Positions 32,032 through 41,576 of a stretch of 64,000 nucleotides of DNA are shown here, one piece after another. Each line of letters begins with the position of its first letter. The stretch's first letter is position 1. Made by a program: the position numbers and the translations under genes. This DNA comes from Rhodoblastus sp963748385. Lineage in GTDB: Bacteria; Pseudomonadota; Alphaproteobacteria; Rhizobiales; Beijerinckiaceae. The stretch spans positions 62,001 to 126,000 of the forward strand of contig CAVVIQ010000016.1 of assembly GCA_963748385.1 (NCBI GenBank). Reading direction: 5' to 3'. Under the pieces are notes generated by a model. It had not been told where the DNA came from. It saw only the letters and a list, made by a program, of their open reading frames with translations, and searched no databases.

Positions 32032-32367
32032 CTCGGCTTGTCATGTCTCGGCGCCCAGGCGGGAACCGGGTTGCGGTCGCTTTTCGGAAAATCGGCGATG
32101 GTTCCGGCGACTGCTCCCGGTGAGAAAAATCCGCCGCCGCCATGCATTCATTGATACGGGTCAAGAACCAGGACGCGAAGTTTATTGAGCCCGCGGCGGC
32201 GCCAACGAGCGTCAATGCGGAAATTCGAGGAAAGTGTGAAAATTTTGGCTGGAATTTTGCCCGCGCCGGTGCGGATCGTCGCCATTTGTGGAATGAATAG
32301 GCGATGGAAGGCCGGCGGACGGCGTCGGCGGGCGGTGAGGACTGGAGCGCGTTGGGAGATTCAGATC
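32032..32367. promoter_or_regulatory. Divergent intergenic region
   Basis: This 336-base gap lies between two divergently oriented genes and must contain their promoters. No coding frame with a plausible ribosome site, no repeat and no recognisable operator is evident by eye. GGGAG at 32354-32358 is the probable ribosome site for the plus-strand gene. Confidence 0.4.
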
Positions 32368-32745
32368 ATGTCCGGCAAAGCCTTGGTTCTTTCCGTCGCC
32401 CTGAGCGCCGCTCTCACCGGTTCTTTCGCCGGCACGGCGCTTGCGGGCAAGCTCAAGGCCTGCCGCGAGCCGGAAACAGGAACGAACCGCGCCCCGATGT
32501 TGTCGCCGCCGCTCGCCGAAGTGGTCATCGGCGCGGGAAGGCTGCAATTCTATTCGGCGCCGGATTTTCGCTGCCCGTTGCGGGGGGTCTTCGTCATCCC
32601 CAGGGATGAACTGGTCGCCTACGCGGCGACAGACGACGGATGGACGTCCGTGATGTATCTGAATTTCAAAACGGAAGGCGATGTCTCCGGGTGGGTGAGG
32701 TCGGCAAGATTGAAGGCGACGGGGACGGTCGGGCCGCAGCAATGA
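32368..32745 (+). CDS. Small exported protein, possibly SH3-like
   Basis: The 125-aa precursor starts at ATG 32368 and has a signal peptide (MSGKALVLSVALSAALTGSFAGTALA). The ~98-residue mature part contains two Cys (ACREPE, FRCPLRG), short strands and a terminal GDVSGWVRSARLKATG, a segment typical of bacterial SH3-like domains that bind peptides or cell wall. The SH3 suggestion is based on that ending only. It is 100 bases upstream of the next exported-protein gene on the same strand. Confidence 0.65.
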   Translation: MSGKALVLSVALSAALTGSFAGTALAGKLKACREPETGTNRAPMLSPPLAEVVIGAGRLQFYSAPDFRCPLRGVFVIPRDELVAYAATDDGWTSVMYLNFKTEGDVSGWVRSARLKATGTVGPQQ

Positions 32746-32845
32746 GTTGAGCGCTTCGGAAAGACGTCCGCCGCCCGCGGGATTTCGGCCGCGACATCGG
32801 GCTGGCGTTTCAGGCCGCTCGATCGGACGCGGCGATGGGGAGGGC

Positions 32846-33367
32846 ATGATGTCTGGTTCGAATTGGATGCGGGCGGCGATCGTCGCGCTCGGTCTTCTGG
32901 GCGCGCCGTCCGCCCTGGCGCAGGTGAACGCGCGCGAGCCCGATCCCGCAGTCTGGCTGCGTCAGGTCTACGATCTTTACCAGCGTGCAGAGAAAGAGCC
33001 CGCCCTGGAGAACGACGCGAATGACCGCGTGATCGTGCACCGGGCCTCCAGGTCGCTTGCGGCGCTGTTCAAGAAGAACGACGACTGCGAAGCGGAGCAG
33101 AACGGCGTCTGCGCGCTCGACTGGGATTTCGTCATCGACGGACAGGACGACGAACTGTCGAACGTGCAGGTTGGCGACGCCGTCATCGCCAACGACAAGG
33201 CGACGGTGACGGTGAAGTTCACCAACTTCACCACCGCCTGCGTCAATGTCTATCATTTCGTGCGCGAGGACGGCGCGTGGAAGGTCGAGGACGTCGAAAC
33301 GACGCAAGGCGCCGACGCGCCGGTGAGCATCGCCAAACTCCTGAAGGACTACGACTACAAGCGTTAG
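32846..33367 (+). CDS. Exported DUF3828-like protein
   Basis: The 173-aa protein has a signal peptide (WMRAAIVALGLLGAPSALA) and a ~145-residue mature domain. Its features are PAVWLRQVYDLYQRAE, the acidic SNVQVGDAVIANDKATVTVKFTN and a final YHFVREDGAWKVEDVE, the pattern of DUF3828/YqhG-type NTF2-fold periplasmic proteins. Adjacent ATGs at 32846 and 32849 both follow GGGGAGGG; the second is better spaced. Function is unknown. It ends 62 bases before the convergent AraC gene. Confidence 0.7.
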   Translation: MMSGSNWMRAAIVALGLLGAPSALAQVNAREPDPAVWLRQVYDLYQRAEKEPALENDANDRVIVHRASRSLAALFKKNDDCEAEQNGVCALDWDFVIDGQDDELSNVQVGDAVIANDKATVTVKFTNFTTACVNVYHFVREDGAWKVEDVETTQGADAPVSIAKLLKDYDYKR

Positions 33368-33429
33368 GCGAACGGGTCCGGATCGATCCGACGGGCGGCG
33401 TTTTCCGATGCGGACGAACGTCGTCGCGT

Positions 33430-34506
33430 TCATCCGATTCTCCGGGCGCGCCAGGCCTTTGGCGGCATGCCGGCGCGCGATTTGAAGGCCCTGGAAAAGC
33501 CGCCGACGTCGGCATAGCCGAGCATGGCGGCGATGTCCGCGACGGTCGTGGAGCTCTGCTCCAGCAGTTGCAGCGCCCGCTCGTGCCGGGCTTCGTTGCC
33601 CAGCGCCTTGAATGTGGTTCCCGCGCTCGCCAGGCGCCGCGCCAGCGTCTTCGGATGAATGTTCAGCGCCAGCGCGACATCGTTCAACGACGGAAGGCCT
33701 CCCTGCGCGTTGGCGCGAAAATGGCGCCGGACATCGTCGCTCGCCGCCCGCGTCGGGTCGGGCTTGAGCGCGGCAAGATAGCCAAGCAGCATGTCGCGCA
33801 GTTCGGGTCTCGCCTCCGCCAGCGGATGGTCGAGCCAGGAAGCGTCGAAGATCAGAATCGTTTCCGGCGCGTCGAAATGGATGGCGTCGCCGAACAGCGC
33901 CCGATAGGGATCGGGATCGCGCGGTCGCGGCCTCGCCATCCGGACTTCGTTCGGCCGCCATCGCGGGCCGCCGATCGACATCAGAATCTGGGCGCCGATC
34001 GCTAGGGCGAAATCGAACGCCTGCGCGCTTCCCGGCGCGTCGCTCGCGGGAAGACTGTAGCCGATCGTCGCGACGGGCCGCTCCTGGCGAAAGATCAATG
34101 TCCCCTCGCCGTCGTGGCGCCGATAATGCGACGAAAAAAGCGCAAGCGCCTCGCCAAGATTGCAGCAATTCCGCATCGCCATGCCAAGAACGCCGATGGC
34201 CGCCATGCCGACCCGCTGGCCCGCGTGCAGCCCGAAATCCGGGCGCCCGGTTCTGGCTGCGCCGATGGCGAGCAGGCGCAGCGCCGCTGAGACCGGGATG
34301 ACGTTTTCGGAACGGGAAAGCGCCGCATGGTCCAGACCCGACGCGGCGAGCACGGCCGCCGGGTCGACCCCCTCCAGGCGGAGCATGTCGGGGATCGCCG
34401 TGAACGGGCCGGACCGGATGAAGCCCTCGGGGACAACGCCGGCCGGCTCCGCCGAAACCTGATGGCCCGTCCCTGGCCCGATATCCCGTGAAAATTCCTG
34501 CGTCAT
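33430..34506 (-). CDS. AraC-family transcriptional regulator (OruR/ArgR-like)
   Basis: The 358-aa protein combines an N-terminal ligand-sensing domain of the PF12625 (arabinose-binding-like) type (IPDMLRLEGVDPAAVLAASGLDHAAL, RTGRPDFGLHAGQRVG, GEALALFSSHYRRH) with a C-terminal AraC double helix-turn-helix (LPSLNDVALALNIHPKTLARRLASAGTTFKAL and VADIAAMLGYADVGGFSRAFKSRAGMPPKAWR). The start is placed at ATG 34506; an upstream ATG at 34560 is possible. It is divergent from the arylsulfatase gene across 275 bases and probably regulates it. Confidence 0.88.
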   Translation of the reverse strand: MTQEFSRDIGPGTGHQVSAEPAGVVPEGFIRSGPFTAIPDMLRLEGVDPAAVLAASGLDHAALSRSENVIPVSAALRLLAIGAARTGRPDFGLHAGQRVGMAAIGVLGMAMRNCCNLGEALALFSSHYRRHDGEGTLIFRQERPVATIGYSLPASDAPGSAQAFDFALAIGAQILMSIGGPRWRPNEVRMARPRPRDPDPYRALFGDAIHFDAPETILIFDASWLDHPLAEARPELRDMLLGYLAALKPDPTRAASDDVRRHFRANAQGGLPSLNDVALALNIHPKTLARRLASAGTTFKALGNEARHERALQLLEQSSTTVADIAAMLGYADVGGFSRAFKSRAGMPPKAWRARRIG

Positions 34507-34781
34507 CTTCTCGTGTTGCTCATTTGGCAAAAAAAGACAGCAAGTGTCCCATAATGCCAAATTTTATGCGAAAGGCCAAAAGCCGCCGCCGAGACACTAC
34601 CCAGGACAGGTGAAAGATGGCAACTTTCGCGCGCCTCGGCGGTTGCGGGATCGGCCGGCGTCGTCAGGCGAAGCCAAAGGGCCATCGCCCCGCCGCGAGC
34701 TTGTCGTGAGAAGCGACGGAAGTCCTTGTCGCGAGCGCCCGACGGGCGGGCCATTTCGATGAGGGGATGGGGAGGATTGCC

Positions 34782-37313
34782 GTGAACGACAAGCAAGAGA
34801 GCCGGATCGCCGGCGCCGTCGCTTTCCTCGGCTTGGCCGTGCTCCTCGGCGCGACTTCCGCGCAGGCGCAGGCGATCCAGACCACCGGCGCTCCCGGAGC
34901 GCCCGACGCCACGACCACGATCGACGGCCGCTACCTCCCGCCGCCGCCCCAGCCGTTCACGGGCCATATCGAGCTCAACGCCGCGCAGTCCAGGCCCGCC
35001 TGGCCGGCGCGCGTCGTCCCGCCCAAGGGCGCGCCGAACATCCTGCTGATCATGACCGACGACGTCGGTTTCGGAGCGCCTTCGACCTTCGGCGGCGTCA
35101 TCCCGACCCCGGCCCTCGACCGCATCGCCGCCAACGGCCTGCGCTACACCAATTTCCACTCGACCTCGCTGTGCTCGCCGACGCGTGCGGCGCTGATCAC
35201 CGGCCGCAACCATCATTCGGTCGGCTTCGGCGTGATTTCCGAGGCCGCATCTGGCTTTCCCGGCTACAACAGCGTCATCGGCAAGGATTCGGCGACGATC
35301 GGCCGCATCCTTCTGGAGAACGGCTACCGCACCTCATGGTACGGCAAGGACCACAACACCCCGGGTTGGCAGGCCAGCCAGGCCGGCCCGTTCGACCAAT
35401 GGCCGACCGGCATGGGCTTTGAGCATTTCTATGGCTTCGTCGGCGGCGACGCCAGCCAGTGGGAGCCCAATCTCTTCAACGACACCACGCCGATCACGCC
35501 TTACGTCGGCAAGCAGGGGAAATGGAACCTGACCACGGCCATGGCCGACGACGCGATCCACTGGATCACCCAGCTCAAGGACATCAACCCGGCCCTGCCG
35601 TGGTTCGTCTATTACGTTCCCGGCGGCACCCACGCGCCGCATCATCCGACGCCGGAATGGGTCGAGAAGATCCACGCCATGCATCTTTTCGACAATGGCT
35701 GGAACGCGCTGCGCGACACGATCTACGCCAACCAGAAAAAACTCGGCGTGATCCCGCAGGACGCCAAGCTCACGCCATGGCCGAACGATCTGCTCCAGCG
35801 CTGGGAAAAGACCACGGATGAAGAGAAGAAACTGTTCATCCGCCAGGCTGAAGTCTACGCCGCCTATCTGGCCTATACCGACCATGAGATCGGCCGCGTG
35901 ATTCAGGCCGTCGAAGACCTCGGCGAACTCGACAATACGCTGATCATCTATATCAGCGGCGACAACGGCGCCTCCGCCGAGGGCTCGCCCAAGGGCACGC
36001 CGAGCGAGGTGCTGCAGTTCAACGGCGTCGAATTGCCCGTCAAGGACCAGATGAAGTTCTATGACGCCTGGGGAACCCAGTTCGCCTATAACCACATGGC
36101 CGTGCCGTGGGCCTGGGCGTTCGACACGCCCTATAAATGGACCAAGCAGGTGCCCTCCTTCTTTGGCGGCACGCGGCAGGGCATGGCGATTTCCTGGCCC
36201 GGCCATATCGCCGACAAGGGCGGGATCCGCTGGCAGTTCCACCATGTGATCGACATCGTGCCGACCATTCTGGAGGCGACCGGCATCCCGGCGCCGGTGA
36301 TGGTCGACGGCATCGCTCAGAAGCCGATCGAGGGCGTGAGCATGGCCTATACGTTCGACAAGGCCAACGCCGACGCGCCCACGCCGCACAAGACCCAATA
36401 TTTCGAAATGATGGGGCTTCAGGGGCTTTACAATGACGGCTGGATGCTCAGCGCCGTGCCGGTTCGCCCGCCGTGGCAATTGGTCGGAACCGCGATCCAG
36501 GATCCGGCCTCGGCCTACAAGTTCGAACTGTACGACGTGCGCCACGACTGGACCCAATACAGCGACGTGGCGGCGCAGAACCCGCAGAAGGTCAAGGAAA
36601 TGACCGACCTGATGTTCGCGGAATTCGCCAAATATCAGGTGCTGCCGCTCGACGCCTCGGTCGCCACCCGGCTGGTGACGCCGCGCCCGTCGCTCAATGG
36701 CGGCCGCAAGGTCTTCGCTTACAGCGGCGAGCCGATCGCCGGCCTGCCGCGCGGCACCGGACCCGACCTGCTCAACACCTCCTATACGATCACCGCCGAC
36801 ATCGACGTGCCGCAGGGCGGCGCCGAGGGCATGATCGTGACCCGTGGCGGGCGCTTCGGCGGCTATGGCCTCTATCTGCTCGCGGGCAAGCCGGTCTTCA
36901 CCTGGAACCTGCTCGACCTGAAGCGGGTGAAATGGCAGGCGCCGGAGGCGCTGGCGCCAGGCAAGCACACGCTCGTCTATGATTTCAAATATGACGGGCT
37001 GGGCTTCGCGACGCTCGCCTTCAACAACATCAGCGGCCTCGGCCGCGGCGGCACGGGGACCTTCAGCGTCGACGGCAAGGTGGTGGCGACCCAGAAGCTC
37101 GAACATACCGTGCCGCTGACGCTGCCGTGGGACGAGACCTTCGACATCGGCTCGGACACCGGCACGCCGGTCGACGACGCCGATTATCAGGTTCCGTTCG
37201 CCTTCACCGGCAAGATCGACAAGCTGACCATTGCGGTCGCCCCGCCGGTCCTGACCGACGCGGACAAGAAGAAGCTGATGGAGGCGGAGAAGGCGGCGCA
37301 GGACGCGAACTAG
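34782..37313 (+). CDS. Exported arylsulfatase
   Basis: The enzyme hydrolyses sulfate esters in the periplasm. The 843-aa protein starts at GTG 34782, with GGAGG 6 bases upstream (an in-frame ATG at 34767 is badly placed). It has a signal peptide ending near TSAQAQA. The sulfatase domain starts PNILLIMTDDVGFGAPSTFG with metal ligands Asp93-Asp94 and continues with the formylglycine motif CSPTRAALITGR (Cys131), GYRTSWYGKDHN and ISGDNGASAEGS. A C-terminal ~200-residue beta domain (GMIVTRGGRFGGYGLYLLAGKP) follows. The CSPTR motif needs a sulfatase-modifying factor, which is not in the window. Confidence 0.93.
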   Translation: MNDKQESRIAGAVAFLGLAVLLGATSAQAQAIQTTGAPGAPDATTTIDGRYLPPPPQPFTGHIELNAAQSRPAWPARVVPPKGAPNILLIMTDDVGFGAPSTFGGVIPTPALDRIAANGLRYTNFHSTSLCSPTRAALITGRNHHSVGFGVISEAASGFPGYNSVIGKDSATIGRILLENGYRTSWYGKDHNTPGWQASQAGPFDQWPTGMGFEHFYGFVGGDASQWEPNLFNDTTPITPYVGKQGKWNLTTAMADDAIHWITQLKDINPALPWFVYYVPGGTHAPHHPTPEWVEKIHAMHLFDNGWNALRDTIYANQKKLGVIPQDAKLTPWPNDLLQRWEKTTDEEKKLFIRQAEVYAAYLAYTDHEIGRVIQAVEDLGELDNTLIIYISGDNGASAEGSPKGTPSEVLQFNGVELPVKDQMKFYDAWGTQFAYNHMAVPWAWAFDTPYKWTKQVPSFFGGTRQGMAISWPGHIADKGGIRWQFHHVIDIVPTILEATGIPAPVMVDGIAQKPIEGVSMAYTFDKANADAPTPHKTQYFEMMGLQGLYNDGWMLSAVPVRPPWQLVGTAIQDPASAYKFELYDVRHDWTQYSDVAAQNPQKVKEMTDLMFAEFAKYQVLPLDASVATRLVTPRPSLNGGRKVFAYSGEPIAGLPRGTGPDLLNTSYTITADIDVPQGGAEGMIVTRGGRFGGYGLYLLAGKPVFTWNLLDLKRVKWQAPEALAPGKHTLVYDFKYDGLGFATLAFNNISGLGRGGTGTFSVDGKVVATQKLEHTVPLTLPWDETFDIGSDTGTPVDDADYQVPFAFTGKIDKLTIAVAPPVLTDADKKKLMEAEKAAQDAN

Positions 37314-37503
37314 ACCGCAATATCGCCACGAACCGGCGGCGTCTCTTCAAACCGGAGGCGCCGCGGTTTAGAACTATTTCCCGGTTCCTTCGCCCTCGTC
37401 GGAGGGGCGGCGTCAATCCGTCCCTGCCAAGCCCCGACGAAGGCGAAGGAAACCCTCAATGGCGCGTCCTGGCACGCGCAGCCCCGAGCGGAGTGCGCCT
37501 TTC

Positions 37504-38930
37504 ATGCTGAGCAAACGTGATCTGTTGAAATCCGCGGCTGTCTCCATTCTCGCAACGCCCTCCGGCGCGGCGTGGGCAGAAGACTCCCGCCCCGGCTTTT
37601 TCGCGGCCAAGGACATCGCCGAGGCCGGCTTGATCTTCGGCCTGCCGATCGTGATGAACTACGCCGTGATGCACGATTTCGCGATCAACCGGGACTTCGG
37701 GCAGTTCCGCGCGCCTTTCAATGTCCTCGCCAGCGACCATCGCGTGTTCACCTACAAGGACACCGCCGTCGTCACGCCGAACAGCGACACGCCTTACTCC
37801 ATTGTGACAATGGACCTGCGCGCCGAACCGCTCGTGCTTTCTGTCCCGGCCATAGACCCGAAGCGCTATTATTCGGTGCAGCTCGTCGACGCCAGCACTT
37901 ATAATTACGGCTATATCGGCTCGCGGACGACCGGCAGCGACGCCGGCGACTTTCTGGTCGCCGGACCGGACTGGAAGGGCGAAACCCCTGCCGGAATCAA
38001 GAAGATTTTCCGGTCCGGCTCGCAGTTCTCCATCGCGATCTACCGCACCCAACTCTTCGATCCGGACGACCTGCCCAACGTCGTCAAGGCGCAGGAAGGC
38101 TACAAGGTTCAGCCGCTCTCCGCTTTTCTGAAACAGCCGGCGCCCCAGCCGCGCCCAAGATCGACTTCCCGAAGATCGACAAGGAGCTGGCCAAGAAGAA
38201 CTTCTTCGAATACCTCGATTTCATGCTGCAATTCATCCCGGCGGCGGCGAATGAGGCCGACATCCGCGCCAAACTGGCGCAGATCGGCCTCGGTCCGGGC
38301 AAGAAATTCAGTTTCAAGGACCTGCCGATCGCAAAGAAGCTCGAAATCGCGCTCGGCATGAAGGAAGGCGACCGCAAGATCGACAGGGCGGTCGCCCAGG
38401 CGGGGACGAATGTCAACAACTGGCGGGTCAGCGCCGCCGGTGGCGACAGCGCCGCCTTCAACGGCGACTGGCTGTTCCGCGCCGCCGTCGCCCGCGCCGG
38501 AATCTACGCCAACGACGCCGTTGAAGCGACCTATCCGATGACCCGATCCGACGCCGACGGCGAGACGCTCGACGGCTCCAGTCACAATTACGAACTGACC
38601 TTCGCCGCCGACAGCCTGCCGCCGGTCAACGCCTTCTGGTCGGTGACCATGTATGACGGCAAGACCCAGCTTCTGATCAAGAACCCGATCGACCGCTACC
38701 TGATCAATTCGCCGATGCTGCCGAATTTGAAGCGCAACGCCGACGGATCGCTGACGATCTACATCCAGAACAAGTCGCCCGGCCCGGACAGGGAATCGAA
38801 CTGGCTCCCCGCCCCTGACGGTCCGATCTACCTGGTCATGCGGCTTTACTGGCCCAAGGTCGCGCAGCCCTCGATTCTTCCGCCCGGCAAGGGCGAGTGG
38901 AAGCCGCCGGCGATCAAAAAAGCGGGCTGA
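37504..38930 (+). pseudogene. DUF1254/DUF1214 exported protein, frameshifted near 38133-38152
   Basis: From ATG 37504 (an in-frame ATG at 37459 is also possible) a Tat-like signal (MLSKRDLLKSAAVSILATPSGAAWA) leads into a DUF1254 domain (IMNYAVMHDFAINRDFGQFRAPFN, TPNSDTPYSIVTMDLRAEP, YYSVQLVDASTYNYGYIGSRTTG). At 38133-38152 (in and around GCGCCCCAGCC) the reading frame slips back by one. Coding continues with APKIDFPKIDKELAKKNFF and a complete DUF1214 domain (SSHNYELTFAADSLPPVNAFWSVTMYD, SPGPDRESNWLPAP) to 38930. A missing base in the C-run explains it. The family often lies beside sulfatases and porins; its function is unknown. Confidence 0.85.
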
Positions 38931-38944
38931 CCGCGATGGCCGGG

Positions 38945-38967
38945 AAAGCGGCCTGCCCGGCCGCTTT
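38945..38967 (+). other. Hairpin after the DUF1254 gene
   Basis: A perfect 9-bp stem AAAGCGGCC/GGCCGCTTT with loop TGCCC lies 14 bases after the stop. No T-run follows, so it may stabilise the 3' end or terminate only partly. Confidence 0.55.
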
Positions 38968-39097
38968 GTCGTCGTCGCATCTTTGCCACGGGCGTTGGAA
39001 TTCGAATTCGCCTGCCGAGCGTTACATTTTATCGGCGCGGGAATTCTGCGAATATTGGCCCCATCGCTTTGGGCCTTGATTTGGGAGTTTCTTTTAC

Positions 39098-39934
39098 GTG
39101 CGAAAATTCATGCTCGGCGGCGCCGCGATATTGTCTCTCGGCGCGATCTCTGCATCGACCGCCCTGGCGGCCGACCTCCCCAGCCTCAAGGACGCGCCCG
39201 CGCCCGCTCCGGCGACGATCGCCAGCGGCTGGGTTTTCGAGGCGACGATCGACGGCTTTGCGCCGAGCTTGATCGTCAATGCCGGGGTGCGCAATCTGCC
39301 GACCGTGTCGGCCAATGTCGGCTTCTTCACCGTGCTACGCCATCTCAACGGCGTGATCCCGCTGACCCTGACCGCGAAGAACGACAATTTCATCGTCGGC
39401 GTGGATGTGTTCTGGGCCGCCCTCTCGGCGGGCGCGCATATTCCCGCGTCGAACACGGCTTTGGGTCCTTATGGCGGCCTCGGCGCCAATCTGCGCCTGA
39501 GCGAGACATTTTTGACCGGCTTTGGCGGCGTGCGTTTGCCGACCCAGGGATCCGATCTGAGCGTCTACGCCATTGCGGGCGCCCGGTTCGTCGATTTGAC
39601 CGCCACGATGGGCCTGGACACCGCGATTCCCGGCATTGGCGTTTCGGGATCGCAGACCAAGGACTGGGCCGATCCGATCATCGGCCTGACCGCGCATTAC
39701 ACGATCAACGACAAATGGTTCCTCACCGGCGAGGCCGACATCGGCGGGGTGACCAACAGCGCGACCTGGCAGACTTTCGCCGCGGTCGGCTACAACTGGA
39801 CGCCCTCGATCGTCTCGACCCTGGGCTTCCGCGCGCTTTATGTCGACTATACCGAGTCCGTCAAACGCGACGGCAGCTTCCGCCTCCAGGAGACCCTGCT
39901 CGGGCCGCAGCTGACGATCAGCTATTTGTTCTGA
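39098..39934 (+). CDS. Outer-membrane beta-barrel protein
   Basis: The 278-aa precursor starts at GTG 39098, with GGGAG about 10 bases upstream (ATG 39110 is the alternative). It has a signal peptide ending ASTALAA. The mature part shows amphipathic strands and repeated Gly-aromatic turns, such as GWVFEATIDGFAPSLIVNAGV, FLTGFGGVRLP, VYAIAGARFVDL and LGFRALYVDYTESV. It ends with the terminal strand GPQLTISYLF, whose last Phe is the outer-membrane assembly signal. It lies in the sulfatase/DUF1254/DUF2092 cluster and could import the sulfate ester substrate; this is inferred from context. Confidence 0.78.
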   Translation: MRKFMLGGAAILSLGAISASTALAADLPSLKDAPAPAPATIASGWVFEATIDGFAPSLIVNAGVRNLPTVSANVGFFTVLRHLNGVIPLTLTAKNDNFIVGVDVFWAALSAGAHIPASNTALGPYGGLGANLRLSETFLTGFGGVRLPTQGSDLSVYAIAGARFVDLTATMGLDTAIPGIGVSGSQTKDWADPIIGLTAHYTINDKWFLTGEADIGGVTNSATWQTFAAVGYNWTPSIVSTLGFRALYVDYTESVKRDGSFRLQETLLGPQLTISYLF

Positions 39935-40003
39935 CAATTCTTTTTTGAGGCGAAGATTTTGCTTGAGCGCGATCTTCGCCGCCACCAAGGGAGCAAAGCA
40001 AAA

Positions 40004-40822
40004 ATGTCGAGGAAACTGACAATCGGCCTTTGCATGGGCCTGCTGGCCGCCGCCGCGCCCGCGGCTTCGGCGCAGAACGCGCCGCCCCAAGCGGCGGCGC
40101 CGGCCGCGCCAGTACGGAACACGATCGAGCCCAAGGCCATCGACATTCTCAAGGCGGCGAGCGCGGCGCTGGCCGGCGCGCAGGATCTTTCCTTCACTTC
40201 CGTCGCGACTTACGAGCGCGCGGCGCTGAACGGCCAGCCTTTGTTCTACAGCACCGTGAGCAAGGTCACGATGCAGCGCCCCGACAAGCTCCGCGTGATC
40301 ACGCTTGGCGATCAGACGCCTGACGAATTCTACTATGACGGCAAGGCGATGATGGCCTATGTCCCATCCGCCGATCTGGTCGCCATTGCCGACGCGCCGC
40401 CGACGATCGACAAACTGCTCGACGAGGTCTGGGAAAAGGCCGCGATCTATTTCCCGTTCTCGGACGTGCTGGCTTCCGACCCCTACGCCGCCCTGTCGAA
40501 AAACCTGCGTTCGGCCTTCTATGTCGGCCAGTCGATCGCCGTCGGAGGCGTCAAGACCGACATGGTCGCCATCGCCGGCGATGACGCCGCCGGCGAACTC
40601 TGGATCGGCGCCGACGACCATTTGCCCCGCATGATCCGCGTCGTCTACGCCAACGAGCCCGCCCACGCGCTGTATCAGACCGAATTCTCGGACTGGAAGC
40701 TCGGCGAAAAGGCCGAGGCGGCCGCTTTCACGTCGGAAAAGGCGGCGAAGGGCAAACGGATCGAATTCGCGCCGCCGGGCGGCCCGAAGCCGCCTGCGCC
40801 CGACACGACAGAAAAGAAATGA
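40004..40822 (+). CDS. DUF2092 exported protein
   Basis: The 272-aa precursor starts at ATG 40004, with a signal peptide ending PAASAQ and a Pro/Ala-rich linker. The ~210-residue domain (IDILKAASAALAGAQDLSFTSVATYE, SKVTMQRPDKLRVITLGDQTPDEFYYDGKAMMAYVPSADLVAIADAPPTID, LWIGADDHLPRMIRVVYAN, YQTEFSDWKLGE) matches DUF2092, an LolA/LolB-like lipoprotein-binding fold. Transfer of a lipid-like ligand in the periplasm is inferred from the fold. It is cotranscribed with the barrel gene upstream (69 bases) and the Gly-rich gene downstream (34 bases). Confidence 0.85.
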   Translation: MSRKLTIGLCMGLLAAAAPAASAQNAPPQAAAPAAPVRNTIEPKAIDILKAASAALAGAQDLSFTSVATYERAALNGQPLFYSTVSKVTMQRPDKLRVITLGDQTPDEFYYDGKAMMAYVPSADLVAIADAPPTIDKLLDEVWEKAAIYFPFSDVLASDPYAALSKNLRSAFYVGQSIAVGGVKTDMVAIAGDDAAGELWIGADDHLPRMIRVVYANEPAHALYQTEFSDWKLGEKAEAAAFTSEKAAKGKRIEFAPPGGPKPPAPDTTEKK

Positions 40823-40856
40823 CGTTGCGCAAGCGAAAGGCACAGGAGATTTGGCG

Positions 40857-41474
40857 ATGAAGAAATCGATCATTGCAGTTTCGGCCGCGCTGGCTCTAGC
40901 GGTCTCGTTGCAACCGGCCGACGCCTTTTTCCGCGGCGGCGGATTTGGCGGATTCCGCGGTGGCGGATATGGCGGATTCCACGGCGGCTGGGGCGGCGGC
41001 TTCGCGCACGGAACCTATGCGGGGCCGCGCGGCGTCGCCCATGTCAGCGACGCCGGAGGCTTCTGGCACGGCACGGCCGCCGGCCCGGGCGGCGCCTATC
41101 ACGCCAGCGATTACGGCGGCTATTATCACGGAACCGCCGTCGGCGCGGGCGGCGTCTATCACACCACGGGTTACGGCGCCTATTACCACCAGCCGGTGGT
41201 GGTCAACTCTTATGGCGCCTATTGCGCCGGGTGCGGCGCGGCCGGCTGGGGAGCTGGCGCGGTCGCCGCCGGGGCGATCGCTGGAGCTGCGGTGGCGACC
41301 GCGGCGGCGGCCAACGCCAACGCCTGGCCTATTGGCGGGACTTATGGCTATCTGCCGTCCGGTTGCGCCTATACTTATGCCGCGGGACAGGCCTACTACC
41401 GGTGCGCCGATGGCTGGCTTCGGCCCGCCTATGGCGCCAATGGCCTCTATTACCGGGTCGTCGCCGCTCCGTAA
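40857..41474 (+). CDS. Exported Gly-rich repeat protein
   Basis: The 205-aa precursor starts at ATG 40857, with AGGAG 9 bases upstream, and has a signal peptide ending PADA. The mature part has GGGFGGFRGGGYGGF repeats, then three to four copies of a HGTAxGxGGxYH-type motif rich in His and Tyr. A hydrophobic Ala/Gly stretch (GAGAVAAGAIAGAAVATAAAA) follows, then a Tyr/Cys-containing end (SGCAYTYAAGQAYYRCADGW). Similar proteins follow DUF2092 genes in other Hyphomicrobiales. No function is known; a surface role is inferred. Confidence 0.75.
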   Translation: MKKSIIAVSAALALAVSLQPADAFFRGGGFGGFRGGGYGGFHGGWGGGFAHGTYAGPRGVAHVSDAGGFWHGTAAGPGGAYHASDYGGYYHGTAVGAGGVYHTTGYGAYYHQPVVVNSYGAYCAGCGAAGWGAGAVAAGAIAGAAVATAAAANANAWPIGGTYGYLPSGCAYTYAAGQAYYRCADGWLRPAYGANGLYYRVVAAP

Positions 41475-41534
41475 CGCCGAAGCCTGCCGCTCCGGCCGCG
41501 CTGGCTGTTTTGTCGCCAGGGCCGCCGGAAGGCG

Positions 41535-41569
41535 AAAGGCCTGAACCCCGGGCGGGATTTAGGCCTTTT
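41535..41569 (+). terminator. Rho-independent terminator after the sulfatase cluster
   Basis: AAAGGCCT at 41535-41542 pairs perfectly with AGGCCTTT at 41561-41568. Partial further pairing lies inside the loop, and the stem ends in a T4 tract. It lies 60 bases after the last gene of the cluster. Confidence 0.65.
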
Positions 41570-41576
41570 CCGCTCA

